NCBI GenBank assembly: GCA_052170555.1
Contig: JBQNAI010000002.1
Location: 1-64,000 of the forward strand
Origin: Scybalousia_A sp052170555
GTDB lineage: Bacteria; Bacteroidota; Bacteroidia; Bacteroidales; P3
Reading direction: 5' to 3'
DNA: 64,000 nt
Shown here: positions 18,928 through 27,580 of the stretch, piece after piece
Layout: each line of letters starts with the position of its first letter
Numbering within the stretch: the first letter of the stretch is position 1
Notes under the pieces: generated by a model
The model's database searches: none
Told to the model about the DNA's origin: nothing
Seen by the model: the letters and a program-made list of their open reading frames with translations, nothing else
Position numbers and translations under genes: made by a program

Positions 18928-19416
18928 CTATTTACGACTTTCAATTATTCTATTCTCGATATAATGAGCTTTATCATAAAACTTATCAGCAGTAGCTTCA
19001 AGTATCGTATCAATAGCATCATCGTTTATAAATACGGCATAAGAAGATTTTAAATTGTGATTATTAAAATAATCTAATGTGTCAAAACTTATCTGCTCTT
19101 GATTTTTTGCTTCCCAATAAGGCGATATATCAACTATCCTGCCACCTGCATTTGCATTGATGATAAAGTAAATATCATTCATATCTATGAATTGTCTGGC
19201 GACCCTTGACATCTCCCTATTGCAATTCATACAACCATTCTCGGAAATTATAAAAATACAGCTTTCTTTCCAAGGGTCTATGTTTTTGAAGTTATTACGA
19301 ACATACTTCATTATATCCTTCTCCTGCTTCTCTTTAAGAGTAGCACAACCTATAAAGTTTATACTAAAAATTAATAGTATAAACTTTATACACAATACTT
19401 CTATCTTGTCCCCCAT
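18928..19416 (-). CDS. Thioredoxin-like lipoprotein
   Basis: A 162-residue predicted lipoprotein (hydrophobic leader ending FIGC, Cys24). A thioredoxin-like fold is suggested by strand IFIISENG followed by a Cys-x-x-Cys pair, CMNC (about residues 62-65), then a helix with REMSRVARQF. Later strands are DIYFIINAN and YAVFIND. Two cysteines spaced this way are typical of periplasmic thiol-disulfide proteins. Its start lies inside the end of the DUF4221-like gene (53-base overlap), indicating translational coupling. Partners may be the Cys-rich lipoprotein upstream (inference). Confidence 0.65.
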   Translation of the reverse strand: MGDKIEVLCIKFILLIFSINFIGCATLKEKQEKDIMKYVRNNFKNIDPWKESCIFIISENGCMNCNREMSRVARQFIDMNDIYFIINANAGGRIVDISPYWEAKNQEQISFDTLDYFNNHNLKSSYAVFINDDAIDTILEATADKFYDKAHYIENRIIESRK

Positions 19417-20515
19417 TTTCCCTTAGAGATTTTGTAAATAATTTATCTTTAAATATATACATTTCATCAATGTCGTCTTTATCCTTTACTTTGAATTCTT
19501 TTATAAAATTAAAGTCCTTATCATAACTCTGTATTACAAAATAATCAGAATGGCTTTGTGGTCTTACATCTACTAGGAAATAATATTGTTTTAATATAGG
19601 ATTCCAACAAATAGTACGGACAATCGGAGGTTTACCGTCGCGTCTAAAACGTTTAAGGTTAATATCACGCAGTTCATTATAACTCTTGCCTACCATCATT
19701 ACATTTTTTAACTTTTTGAAATCTGCTATCTTACTACTAAGAGATAATTTTTTTTGAAATTTATTATCATCTAGATTAAATAGCAACATATTATATCCGT
19801 TCACATAATGAGCATGAAAAAACAAGTTATTACAAATATACGTTCCTCCATAACTAGCATCCAAAATTGTATCATTTACATAGAGATGATTCAGTGCTCC
19901 CTGCCCGAAACCTTCAAAATCCAAAGAAGAGTCTTGCAATGATATTCTACAATATACGGGAAGTTCTCTTGCTACTCTATTACATTTTATTCTTGCATCA
20001 CAATTGTAAGAATCGGAATGTATTTCTTTCCCGGTTGGATAGATCGTTCTTCCGGTATATATATAGTTATTGTAATGGGAATTACCTACAATATGGTCTA
20101 AAGACATTCTTACAGAATCATCCTTGACTGACCAAGGAATATCTTTTTGGAACTTTATATTTGCATTACTGTCTATCAAATAAATGCGTTGAAGTGGTGA
20201 ACCAATATAAATCAATATTGAATCCATATTGATTATATCTAAACTATGTACATATTCCAAGTAAGGAAGCGATTTTAATTTTATAGTCTTACATAACTCC
20301 CAATCAGAATTGTATATTTTTAATTCTTTCCTAGAAACAGGTTCCCCTACATAGATATAAAACGAACCATTATCAATAAATGTACCACTACACCTATAAC
20401 CACCTCTATCAAAAACTATTTCTTTCGCAAAAATAAGTTCTTTCGCATCGTGTTGAGCTGTGCAAGAATAAGATAGTAGCAAACTAAATATTAGTATATA
20501 AACTATATTTTTCAT
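19364..20515 (-). CDS. DUF4221-like beta-propeller lipoprotein
   Basis: A 383-residue predicted lipoprotein (signal ending LLLSYSC, Cys18). The body consists of repeated strand-rich segments (IYNSDWELCKTI, IYLIDSNANIKFQKDI, MLLFNLDDNKFQKKL, VIQSYDKDFNFIKEF) of the kind found in propeller-like DUF4221 lipoproteins of Bacteroidota. In other Bacteroidota such proteins are often near small secreted peptides and thioredoxin-like proteins, and the same pattern is seen here. Molecular function unknown; family assignment is by eye. Confidence 0.65.
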   Translation of the reverse strand: MKNIVYILIFSLLLSYSCTAQHDAKELIFAKEIVFDRGGYRCSGTFIDNGSFYIYVGEPVSRKELKIYNSDWELCKTIKLKSLPYLEYVHSLDIINMDSILIYIGSPLQRIYLIDSNANIKFQKDIPWSVKDDSVRMSLDHIVGNSHYNNYIYTGRTIYPTGKEIHSDSYNCDARIKCNRVARELPVYCRISLQDSSLDFEGFGQGALNHLYVNDTILDASYGGTYICNNLFFHAHYVNGYNMLLFNLDDNKFQKKLSLSSKIADFKKLKNVMMVGKSYNELRDINLKRFRRDGKPPIVRTICWNPILKQYYFLVDVRPQSHSDYFVIQSYDKDFNFIKEFKVKDKDDIDEMYIFKDKLFTKSLRENGGQDRSIVYKVYTINF

Positions 20516-20574
20516 AATATAAATAAATTTTTAAATATCAGTAATTGTTAATTCCTGATATTTAATTAATAAAA

Positions 20575-21070
20575 TTATCTTACACCCGAAACAAAAGGAC
20601 AAACTGAAATACTTCTATGCGACTCATTGTCTGTAAAAATAAAATAAACCTTAGAATTATCTCCCAAACCATAGGAAATATCAATAGTATTATTAACAAC
20701 ACCATCTAGCAGATCAGAATCAAAATATGACATTAATTCAGTCATATTTTCCATTACAAATCTTTCAGATATGTTATTATCTATTGACATTTGCAAAGAG
20801 GTTAATAGGGATATGCTATTGCCATAAATGGTCACTTCAGGCAAACAATTCCCTTCCCCCGGATAATGACAATGCATCGTCTTCAGGTCACATTCTGAAA
20901 CATCACATCCCCCATCAGGGTAAAATATCCCCATAGTATACTCAGGTGCTACCTTGGTCGGGTGCTATCTGCTGATTAATATTACTTCCTTCTTCATTGC
21001 AAGAAGAAAAAACTACTGATGTTAATACCATTACGGTAATAACAAAAACTATTCTATTTATTGTTTTCAT
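20575..21070 (-). pseudogene. Cys-rich lipoprotein gene split by a frameshift
   Basis: The first part (21070 down to a TGA at 20942-20944) encodes a 42-residue lipoprotein leader: MKTINRIVFV... with lipobox VFSSC (Cys24), then NEEGSNINQQIAPDQ. The second part is open in another frame and ends at 20575. From a late ATG at 20934 it encodes 119 residues starting MGIFYPDGGCDVSEC with four cysteines in its first 31 residues, and then a soluble domain ending SVCPFVSGVR. The second frame opens just after a stop codon that overlaps the end of the first, so one inserted or deleted base near 20944-20965 would join them. It may be a true pseudogene or a sequencing error. No known family recognised. Confidence 0.65.
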
Positions 21071-21171
21071 TATTCTGACAAATTTAAAATATTAATTAAA
21101 TATGCTCTTATTACCTTCCCCCTCCCACTCCGTAAATTTTCATTTCTTTGGTTTTTGTTTGACCCTGTGTC

Positions 21172-21209
21172 GCCGAGTGTATAATGAAAAATTAAGAAAA
21201 GCACTCGGC
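21172..21209. promoter_or_regulatory. GC-rich hairpin downstream of small ORF copy 2
   Basis: GCCGAGTG (21172-21179) pairs perfectly with CACTCGGC (21202-21209) across a 22-base AT-rich loop, starting 4 bases after the stop codon of small ORF copy 2 (minus strand). No T-run follows on the minus strand, so it is not a standard terminator. It could limit readthrough into, or stabilise, the lipoprotein mRNA. Confidence 0.55.
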
Positions 21210-21213
21210 TGGA

Positions 21214-21432
21214 TTAGTCCAAATCATTCTTCCCAATTAACCAAATATAGTCTGATGAAGACGATTGAGAGATACCAGATACAGTATTACAAAAGACTTT
21301 GTCTTTTCTAATATCCGAATAAATAGATAGAATTTTATAATAAAGAAATATTATCTCTAAGTTGATTGATATAATAACCTTTTTCGTACTCAACGAAACC
21401 ATGAAAAGCAATATGTAAAATATTTCTTTCAT
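21214..21432 (-). CDS. Small ORF, copy 2 of a two-member paralogous family
   Basis: A predicted 72-residue peptide paralogous to the one at 18449-18670, with the same hydrophobic N-terminus (MKEIFYILLFMVSLSTKKVI) and the same C-terminal motif ending YIWLIGKNDLD. The middle is diverged (about 30 residues, one Cys). It is the first gene after its own promoter and precedes the frameshifted lipoprotein gene by 143 bases. Synonymous differences in the conserved parts support translation. Function unknown. Confidence 0.55.
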   Translation of the reverse strand: MKEIFYILLFMVSLSTKKVIISINLEIIFLYYKILSIYSDIRKDKVFCNTVSGISQSSSSDYIWLIGKNDLD

Positions 21433-21454
21433 CAGCCTATTAAATTAGATACGC

Positions 21455-21484
21455 CAAAGTTATAACATTTTTTTAATCCACAAA
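21455..21484 (-). promoter_or_regulatory. Promoter of small ORF copy 2
   Basis: On the minus strand, TTTG (21481-21484), 18 bases, then TAACTTTG (21455-21462), about 22 bases upstream of the start codon. It is closely similar to the copy 1 promoter at 18690-18720. Confidence 0.7.
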
Positions 21485-21523
21485 GTATTTTGATAAGAAA
21501 ATATCTATCTATCAAACATTTCC

Positions 21524-21720
21524 CTACATTACCATCGTACACCGAAGCTTTATTATTGCCAATAAATTACGACGATACAAATCCATGGTATAACATACTT
21601 CATAACCGATATCATTCATAAAAACCGTGTTGTAGTTCTCATCTGATATAAAAAATCTCCCAGTAGGTCAACTCTAATAATATCCCGCCTTCCAGTCTGT
21701 ATGTCTAACAAAAAAATTCC
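21524..21720 (-). pseudogene. Remnant of a six-bladed-propeller-type protein gene
   Basis: Two adjacent minus-strand open frames read like the end of a propeller protein. Frame one (21616-21720) gives GIFLLDIQTGRRDIIRVDLL. Frame two (ending at the stop at 21524-21526) gives DENYNTVFMNDIGYEVCYT, followed by a basic tail. They join by a frameshift near 21645. Upstream to about 21900 the reading frames are full of stops. The pattern resembles the 6-bladed beta-propeller lipoproteins of Bacteroidota; the assignment is by eye. The rest of 21433-21903 holds nothing else I recognise. Confidence 0.5.
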
Positions 21721-21903
21721 TTACAAAATGAGCAAACATTTGCATTGTTAATATTCTACATCTTCATACTCATCAGCACGACTTATCAACTATACAAAAA
21801 TTATATTTACCCATAAACTTAAACTCTATAAAGTTTTTTCATTCATGTCAAAAATAAATGGTATTGAGTACTACTCATAAAGTACAACTAGAAACAGAGG
21901 GAA

Positions 21904-23334
21904 TTATTTGCCCCTACCTTGAAAAATAATCAAAAAGGTATAAAGTAAAATTTTAATATCTGTGGCAAAAGACATATTTTCAAGATACAAAAGATCATAT
22001 TTCATTCTCTCAACCATCTGATCTACATTATCAGCGTAGCCAAATTTAACCTGTCCCCAAGAAGTCATACCGGGCTTTATCTTTTGCAAAAGTTTATATT
22101 CTGGTGCAATTTTTACAATTTGGTCGATAAAGAATTGTCTTTCAGGTCTTACTCCAACCATGCTCATTTCTCCGGTAAAGACGTGCCAAAATTGCGGTAT
22201 TTCATCCAATCTTACTCTACGCATGAAGTGTCCAAAAGGTGTAATACGAGGATCATCATCTCCATTTGACAACATTGGTCCATTTTTTTCAGCATCCGTA
22301 TACATAGAACGAAACTTGTACATCTTGAATGGACGACCATTTTTCCCTATTCGTGTTTGTGCATAAAAAATAGGACCCTTAGACGTACACTTTATAATTA
22401 TAGCTACTGCAATGTAAGAAGGTAATAAAATTATCATCGCAATCAATCCACAAAGAATGTCAAAACTTCTTTTCAATGAGAATTCCCAGGATTCCATTAA
22501 ATTTTGCGATATCCTAATGAGAGGAACAGAGAAAATAGCACTTAATTTAATATTACCTATAAGCAAATCTTTCCTGTCAGCTGGCACAAATAATTCCACT
22601 TTGGGGTTTTGTACGGTAAAAATAATATTATATATCTCACTCTCGTTTGCTTTATCTAACACAATTATCACTTCTTCTATATTATGTTCTTCAATTATTT
22701 TTTTCAAATCTGTAAAAGGACCTAAACATTGAAGAGTTTGTTCTAATTTAGTGAAGGTCTGTTGCCCCACAGTTATAAATCCTTTGAATATGTAGCCCGA
22801 AGAAATTTCCTGATTGCATATGTCTTTATATAATGACAAGGCTCTCTCCTCATCACTTACAATCATTATGGTGGCAAATCCTATTTTACCCCTATGAACT
22901 TTCATAACAGTAATAGTAGTTAGAATTAATCGTGGGATATAAGTTAAAGTAAAGTGTAAAGTTAATAGTATTACGAATGTAAAATAATAATTGTAATAAG
23001 TCGATACGTAATCGTCTAAAAGAAAGGCAAAAAAAATAACTATAACACCAAAAACACTACACATAAAAGTATGCCCCAAATCTTTGAGTCTAGATTTTTT
23101 ATAGACGTTGTTATATTCTCCGGTACAACAATACAGCAACAACCAAAATAATGGAATAAATATTATCCCTTTGTATAGATTTGCATCGTCAAATACTGCA
23201 TTAACATCGTTAAACTGATTAATTTCAATAGTTAGTTTACGAAAAAAGAAAAAAATCACCCACGTAATAGTCGCAGAAAGATAATCCGATATAATATATT
23301 TGAATGTTTGTAGCTTTTTATTCATTCTCTCCAA
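21904..23334 (-). CDS. Undecaprenyl-phosphate hexose-1-phosphotransferase (WcaJ-like)
   Basis: Membrane enzyme that transfers a hexose-1-phosphate from a nucleotide sugar to undecaprenyl phosphate, starting a surface polysaccharide repeat unit. It has 476 residues (a second ATG at 23325 is equally possible). There are about four N-terminal transmembrane helices (to about 145), a cytosolic Rossmann-like linker (about 150-270), then the catalytic bacterial-sugar-transferase domain: KRSFDILCG, a membrane re-entrant helix, KMYKFRSMYTDAE, RRVRLDEIPQFWHVFTGEMSMVG-type motif, VRPER and KPGMTSWGQV. It lies 9 bases after the lipoprotein gene at 23344. The sugar transferred is not known. Confidence 0.92.
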   Translation of the reverse strand: MERMNKKLQTFKYIISDYLSATITWVIFFFFRKLTIEINQFNDVNAVFDDANLYKGIIFIPLFWLLLYCCTGEYNNVYKKSRLKDLGHTFMCSVFGVIVIFFAFLLDDYVSTYYNYYFTFVILLTLHFTLTYIPRLILTTITVMKVHRGKIGFATIMIVSDEERALSLYKDICNQEISSGYIFKGFITVGQQTFTKLEQTLQCLGPFTDLKKIIEEHNIEEVIIVLDKANESEIYNIIFTVQNPKVELFVPADRKDLLIGNIKLSAIFSVPLIRISQNLMESWEFSLKRSFDILCGLIAMIILLPSYIAVAIIIKCTSKGPIFYAQTRIGKNGRPFKMYKFRSMYTDAEKNGPMLSNGDDDPRITPFGHFMRRVRLDEIPQFWHVFTGEMSMVGVRPERQFFIDQIVKIAPEYKLLQKIKPGMTSWGQVKFGYADNVDQMVERMKYDLLYLENMSFATDIKILLYTFLIIFQGRGK

Positions 23335-23343
23335 ATCAAAGTA

Positions 23344-24309
23344 TTATTGCGATACGGTAACTAACTTGATATTATCAATATGTACAAATCCTTTGGGATT
23401 ATTGCCGGAATTAACTGGCATAAACCACAATTTAAACGGATTGTTATTAATATTTGACCAAACTTTCCCTAAGGTTATATACATTTTTTGCCAATTTTTT
23501 TTATCATTTGGTTTATATAAAGAATTGAAATTTGCACTCATTCTTACACTACTTATGTATGAAGGCTGTGATACCTTGGAAACCTGTCCATATATGCCTA
23601 CTTCGAAAGGTATGTTTGCACAATAATCCAACTCCAACATCATTACCCTATTCCCCGTTCCAATAATACTATCTTTTGTTACGACCATATAATTATCCTT
23701 CGAGGATGAAGAATAAAAAGTTCCACATCTGTTACCATATGCAACGGAATCCCTATTATCAAGTACAGATAGATGGCAAGCAATTGTTGAATCCAAATTC
23801 TGACCATTTTCAAAAGGATTGAATGTATCCTCAAAAAATATCCGTTTTGATATGTGAGTATTAGTCGTATAAGAAATTTTCTTTTTATCTATGACTACAA
23901 CCTCTCCCTCTTTCAAATCAACTGTATCAAATATAGTTGTATAAAAAGGATAATAAGCTCTCGTAGCATTCATCCCATTTAGTCGTACAACAGGTTCCAA
24001 TTCTATTATGCATTTCCCTTTTTTCAGTATTGGTATATCCAAGCTGCCATCTTCGTTCAGGGTATATACTCCCATATTATCTTGTCTGCCATCAATCGTT
24101 ATAAAAACTGCAACCTCTGTTATGGCACTTGTTAAAAAAGAAGAATCTTGTATAAAGCCGAATCCCAAATTGGGGTCCTCTACGACATCAAATCCTTTCA
24201 CTTTAACATAAGCTGGAATTATTTGTTCGCCATCAAGCCTATCACACCTAATAAACAGCATAACAAAACTTGTAAATACAAATGCTAATATTATATTGTT
24301 CCTTTTCAT
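23344..24309 (-). CDS. Predicted lipoprotein with beta-sandwich-like C-terminus
   Basis: A 321-residue protein with a lipoprotein signal (VMLFIRC, Cys22). The N-terminal part (about 30-150) has Ig-like strands (VAVFITIDG, KCIIELEPVVRL). The C-terminal part (about 160-320) resembles a jelly-roll fold with LELDYCANIPFEVGIY and a closing FVHIDNIKLVTV, similar in style to carbohydrate-binding beta-sandwiches. It sits directly upstream of the polyprenyl sugar-phosphotransferase gene, so a role in polysaccharide export or surface display is possible (inference). No family recognised with confidence. Confidence 0.6.
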   Translation of the reverse strand: MKRNNIILAFVFTSFVMLFIRCDRLDGEQIIPAYVKVKGFDVVEDPNLGFGFIQDSSFLTSAITEVAVFITIDGRQDNMGVYTLNEDGSLDIPILKKGKCIIELEPVVRLNGMNATRAYYPFYTTIFDTVDLKEGEVVVIDKKKISYTTNTHISKRIFFEDTFNPFENGQNLDSTIACHLSVLDNRDSVAYGNRCGTFYSSSSKDNYMVVTKDSIIGTGNRVMMLELDYCANIPFEVGIYGQVSKVSQPSYISSVRMSANFNSLYKPNDKKNWQKMYITLGKVWSNINNNPFKLWFMPVNSGNNPKGFVHIDNIKLVTVSQ

Positions 24310-24351
24310 GTTATCAATTATTACAACAGACTAAACGCTTTATGTAAATAT

Positions 24352-25137
24352 TTATTGCATTTGCAATGAATTAATCACATTTCTTGCTTTTTTAATTTCA
24401 TCTCCATCACTTATCACTAAGTCATACTCGCTTATACCACCGAAACCTCCCATGGATACAATAGGATTTTTGTATAACATCCCACCACTAAATATTTTTT
24501 TTGCAGAAAAATGAAAAGCGTTCGGCTTCACAGTATCGTAAATAGATTTAATATTGTATGGATTAACTCCGCTGCCAACCATAATCTCCACTTTATTCCC
24601 GACAAGCGAAGATATACTTTTTATCTTTTGTAATCCATCACATACTTTATTCATTGCACCAGAAGTAAGTATGCGAGTAAATCCCAAATTAGTAATATCT
24701 TTTGCAGATTGTTCATAATCTTTTGTCATATCTATTGCTCTATGGAAACAAGTCTGCATACTACCTGCTACTTCAAGTAATACCTTATTTCTTTGTATAT
24801 CGACATTGCCTTCGGGTGTTAAAACGCCGAACACAACTCCTGCTACACCTATTTTTCTACACAAATCTATATCTCCTATCATTTGTTTAAATTCCCACTC
24901 GTCATAGAAAAAATCTCCACCTCGTGGTCTTATCATCACCATGACATCAATTAATAGATTTTTCTTTGCTTGTTCAATGAGTGTTCGTGAAGGAGTTATG
25001 CCGCCTTCTGGCATAGAAGCACAGAGCTCCACTCTTTGTGCTCCGCTATTTTGTGCCACTAAACAAGACTGCATATTATAAACGCATATTTCAAGCTTTA
25101 TGGGGCTATTATCTACATTATTAGTCATCATTATCAA
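24352..25137 (-). CDS. cutC: CutC family protein (copper homeostasis)
   Basis: TIM-barrel protein of up to 261 residues. Signature segments are LEICVYNMQSC, GAQRVELCASMPEGGITPS, VMIRPRGGDFFY and FHRAIDM, closely matching the CutC family. The family was linked to copper tolerance, but its biochemical role is uncertain. Several start codons are clustered (25137, 25131, 25128); a -7-like TAATTTTG (25149-25156, minus) lies so close that the later starts are more likely. It precedes the lipoprotein and sugar-transferase genes by 42 bases and may be their operon leader. Confidence 0.92.
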   Translation of the reverse strand: MIMMTNNVDNSPIKLEICVYNMQSCLVAQNSGAQRVELCASMPEGGITPSRTLIEQAKKNLLIDVMVMIRPRGGDFFYDEWEFKQMIGDIDLCRKIGVAGVVFGVLTPEGNVDIQRNKVLLEVAGSMQTCFHRAIDMTKDYEQSAKDITNLGFTRILTSGAMNKVCDGLQKIKSISSLVGNKVEIMVGSGVNPYNIKSIYDTVKPNAFHFSAKKIFSGGMLYKNPIVSMGGFGGISEYDLVISDGDEIKKARNVINSLQMQ

Positions 25138-26519
25138 TTTTTATATTGCAAAATTACAATATAATTTTATCAATATCTATTTTATTACAATATGTTTTGA
25201 TATAACTATTCTATTGTGGGACTTTACTCAATTGTATTCCCCATTCAATATTTTCTTTTCTGAAAAAATTTTATTGTATCGCTATATTTATAATAATAGA
25301 TGTTAAGTTCTAAAAAAAAGTCATAAATGCATAAAGATACAATGTAAAAAACTTAATGACAATTTTGTATCAGAATGATAAAGTCTTAATAATGTAACAA
25401 CTTTTTTTCAACTCTATGCTGAACAAGATAAAAGTATTATTTCTAACGAAATATAGAAAATCTAAACAAAACTATTTACAAACAAGTCAAAAACACGCAT
25501 TTTGAAAATTGAATATCTTATCACTACAATCTTTACGTTGAAAAGTAGTATTATTTTCATCATCTACACCTATTGGCTATTAGTAACAATTAAACAGAAA
25601 AAGATGAAAAAATAATCAGTAAAAAATAAATACCCAAAAGATAAGTATCTAAAAGTTAAAGAAAGTAAAATCGTAAATATAAAATTTCTCAAAAGAACAA
25701 AGGATAAAAGCAAACAAAAATATTTCTCCAACCAAATTGCTCAACTGTATAAAAAATAATATTTGCGACAACAAGAAATTAAGACTTCTTTAATATATGT
25801 AAAATACAAGACTGCCTAGAATAGATACAATAAGAAAATTATAATATTTCTGATAAGTAAAAATAGTTTTATTAAAAATACCACCTTTAACGTTTGACTA
25901 GAAATTATCTATTATAAGTAAAGTCTTGTTTAATCAGATAATTTCATCTTCACCTATCTCAATTTGGTCAGAGTTTGTAATAAGATATAATCTAACCAAA
26001 AATCAATAAATAAATGTTATGAAAATAATTATATTATAATATTTATCACTGGGAAAGTATGGTAAATAAAGTGCATCGTTTTCCGCCCCCCCGTCCATCT
26101 CATGTCTTAAGTGTAGGAAACTTCGGCAAAAAAGTAAATATTTCATAGTAACTATAATAAATATTACTAAGCCCGTAGATAAATCAACTTTGTGAATGAT
26201 ACTTCTATTTTAAAATTATTAGTCTAATATAGAATATAATTTGTAACTTTGCATAAAATCGTAAAAATAAATATAAAAAGGAAATGTATTGCTACATTAA
26301 GATTGAAAGCTACTGAATTCGTACTAATGGGTGTTATAAAGAGAAATTTACAAAAAAAGGTATTAAGTTTAATATGATAAACTTCACTTTTACAAAAAGT
26401 ATTAAGGATATGGATTACAGTATGTATCAAAATTATTTAAAATATTCATTAATTTAGTGATTAGAACATTTGAATAGTACATTTATAATAAGTAAATATT
26501 TTGTAGATTTATAACCATC
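25138..26519. other. Long AT-rich intergenic region
   Basis: This 1.38-kb spacer between divergent cutC and rlmN is A-rich on the plus strand and contains no open frame with recognisable protein character. A run of seven C (about 26088) stands out. A minus-strand 68-codon frame at 26224-26430 looks like chance. A fully decayed gene is possible but cannot be shown. Confidence 0.5.
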
Positions 26520-27572
26520 ATGCAGCAATTATTAGGGCTAACCATTGAAGAGATACAGATAATAATAAAACAGATGCATGCACCATCTTTTGTAGCTCAA
26601 CAGATTTGTGAATGGGTTTACAATAAGGGTGTAACAGACATTATGAGCATGTCTAATATTTCTTTGAAATTACGAAAAGAGTTAAAAAGGAATTACATCA
26701 TAGGAATAACCCCGTATATCAAGGAAGTTATTAGTAAAGATACAACAAAAAAATATTTATTCAAATATTCCGATGGAGTACTTGTTGAGGCAGTTTTGAT
26801 ATTTGATGGCAACAGAATAACACTTTGCATTTCTACACAGGTAGGATGTAAGATGAATTGTTCATTTTGTGCAACTGGTAAGATGGGATTTTTACGTAAT
26901 TTGACAAGTAATGAAATTATTAATATTTATCGTTGTTTAGATGTTGGGCGTTGGATAATAAAAAAAGAGGATACAAATGATAAAATGGCTAATAAAATTT
27001 CCAATATTGTATTCATGGGCATGGGGGAACCTCTCGATAATTTTGAACAATTAAGGAAAACGCTTGATATCTTAACTTCCAAGTGGGGATACGCTTTTTC
27101 TCCTCGCAGAATAACTGTTTCTACTTGCGGATATATGCCCAAAATGAGAGAATTTTTAGAATTAACCAATACAGATGTAGCAATATCCTTACATAATGCA
27201 ATAAAAAAAGAAAGGGAGATAATAATGCCCATTGAAAAGGTTTATTCTATCACAAAAGTAGTACAGTTGCTGAAACAATACGATTGGTCAGGACAACGTC
27301 ATCTAACTTTCGAATATATAGTCTTTAAAAATTTGAATGATAGTGACCAACATATCAAATCTCTTGCAAAATTACTTAATGGTTTAGCATGTAGAATCAA
27401 TCTGATTCCCTTCAATACTATCCCCAATAGTCCATTCATAGGGGTAGGCAAAGAGGAAATGTCATCATTCGCTCAAAAACTTAAGGCAAAAGGCTTTAAT
27501 GCCACTGTAAGGCAAAGTAAAGGTCAAGACATTTTAGCAGCTTGCGGATTACTTGCTACAAAAGGAAGATAA
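26520..27572 (+). CDS. rlmN: 23S rRNA (adenine2503-C2)-methyltransferase RlmN
   Basis: Radical-SAM enzyme that methylates C2 of A2503 in 23S rRNA and A37 in some tRNAs; 350 residues. The radical-SAM cluster cysteines are Cys110, Cys114 and Cys117 (GCKMNCSFCATG). Other motifs are VFMGMGEPLDN, the STCGY segment and the C-terminal Cys342 in AACGLL, the methyl-carrying position of the family. Normal length. It is convergent with the FkbM-like gene, 8 bases away. Confidence 0.96.
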   Translation: MQQLLGLTIEEIQIIIKQMHAPSFVAQQICEWVYNKGVTDIMSMSNISLKLRKELKRNYIIGITPYIKEVISKDTTKKYLFKYSDGVLVEAVLIFDGNRITLCISTQVGCKMNCSFCATGKMGFLRNLTSNEIINIYRCLDVGRWIIKKEDTNDKMANKISNIVFMGMGEPLDNFEQLRKTLDILTSKWGYAFSPRRITVSTCGYMPKMREFLELTNTDVAISLHNAIKKEREIIMPIEKVYSITKVVQLLKQYDWSGQRHLTFEYIVFKNLNDSDQHIKSLAKLLNGLACRINLIPFNTIPNSPFIGVGKEEMSSFAQKLKAKGFNATVRQSKGQDILAACGLLATKGR

Positions 27573-27580
27573 ATTATATA

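Noticed and set aside
26224..26430. 68-codon minus-strand frame in the long gap
   Set aside because: No signal peptide, domain or promoter, and composition equals the surrounding spacer.
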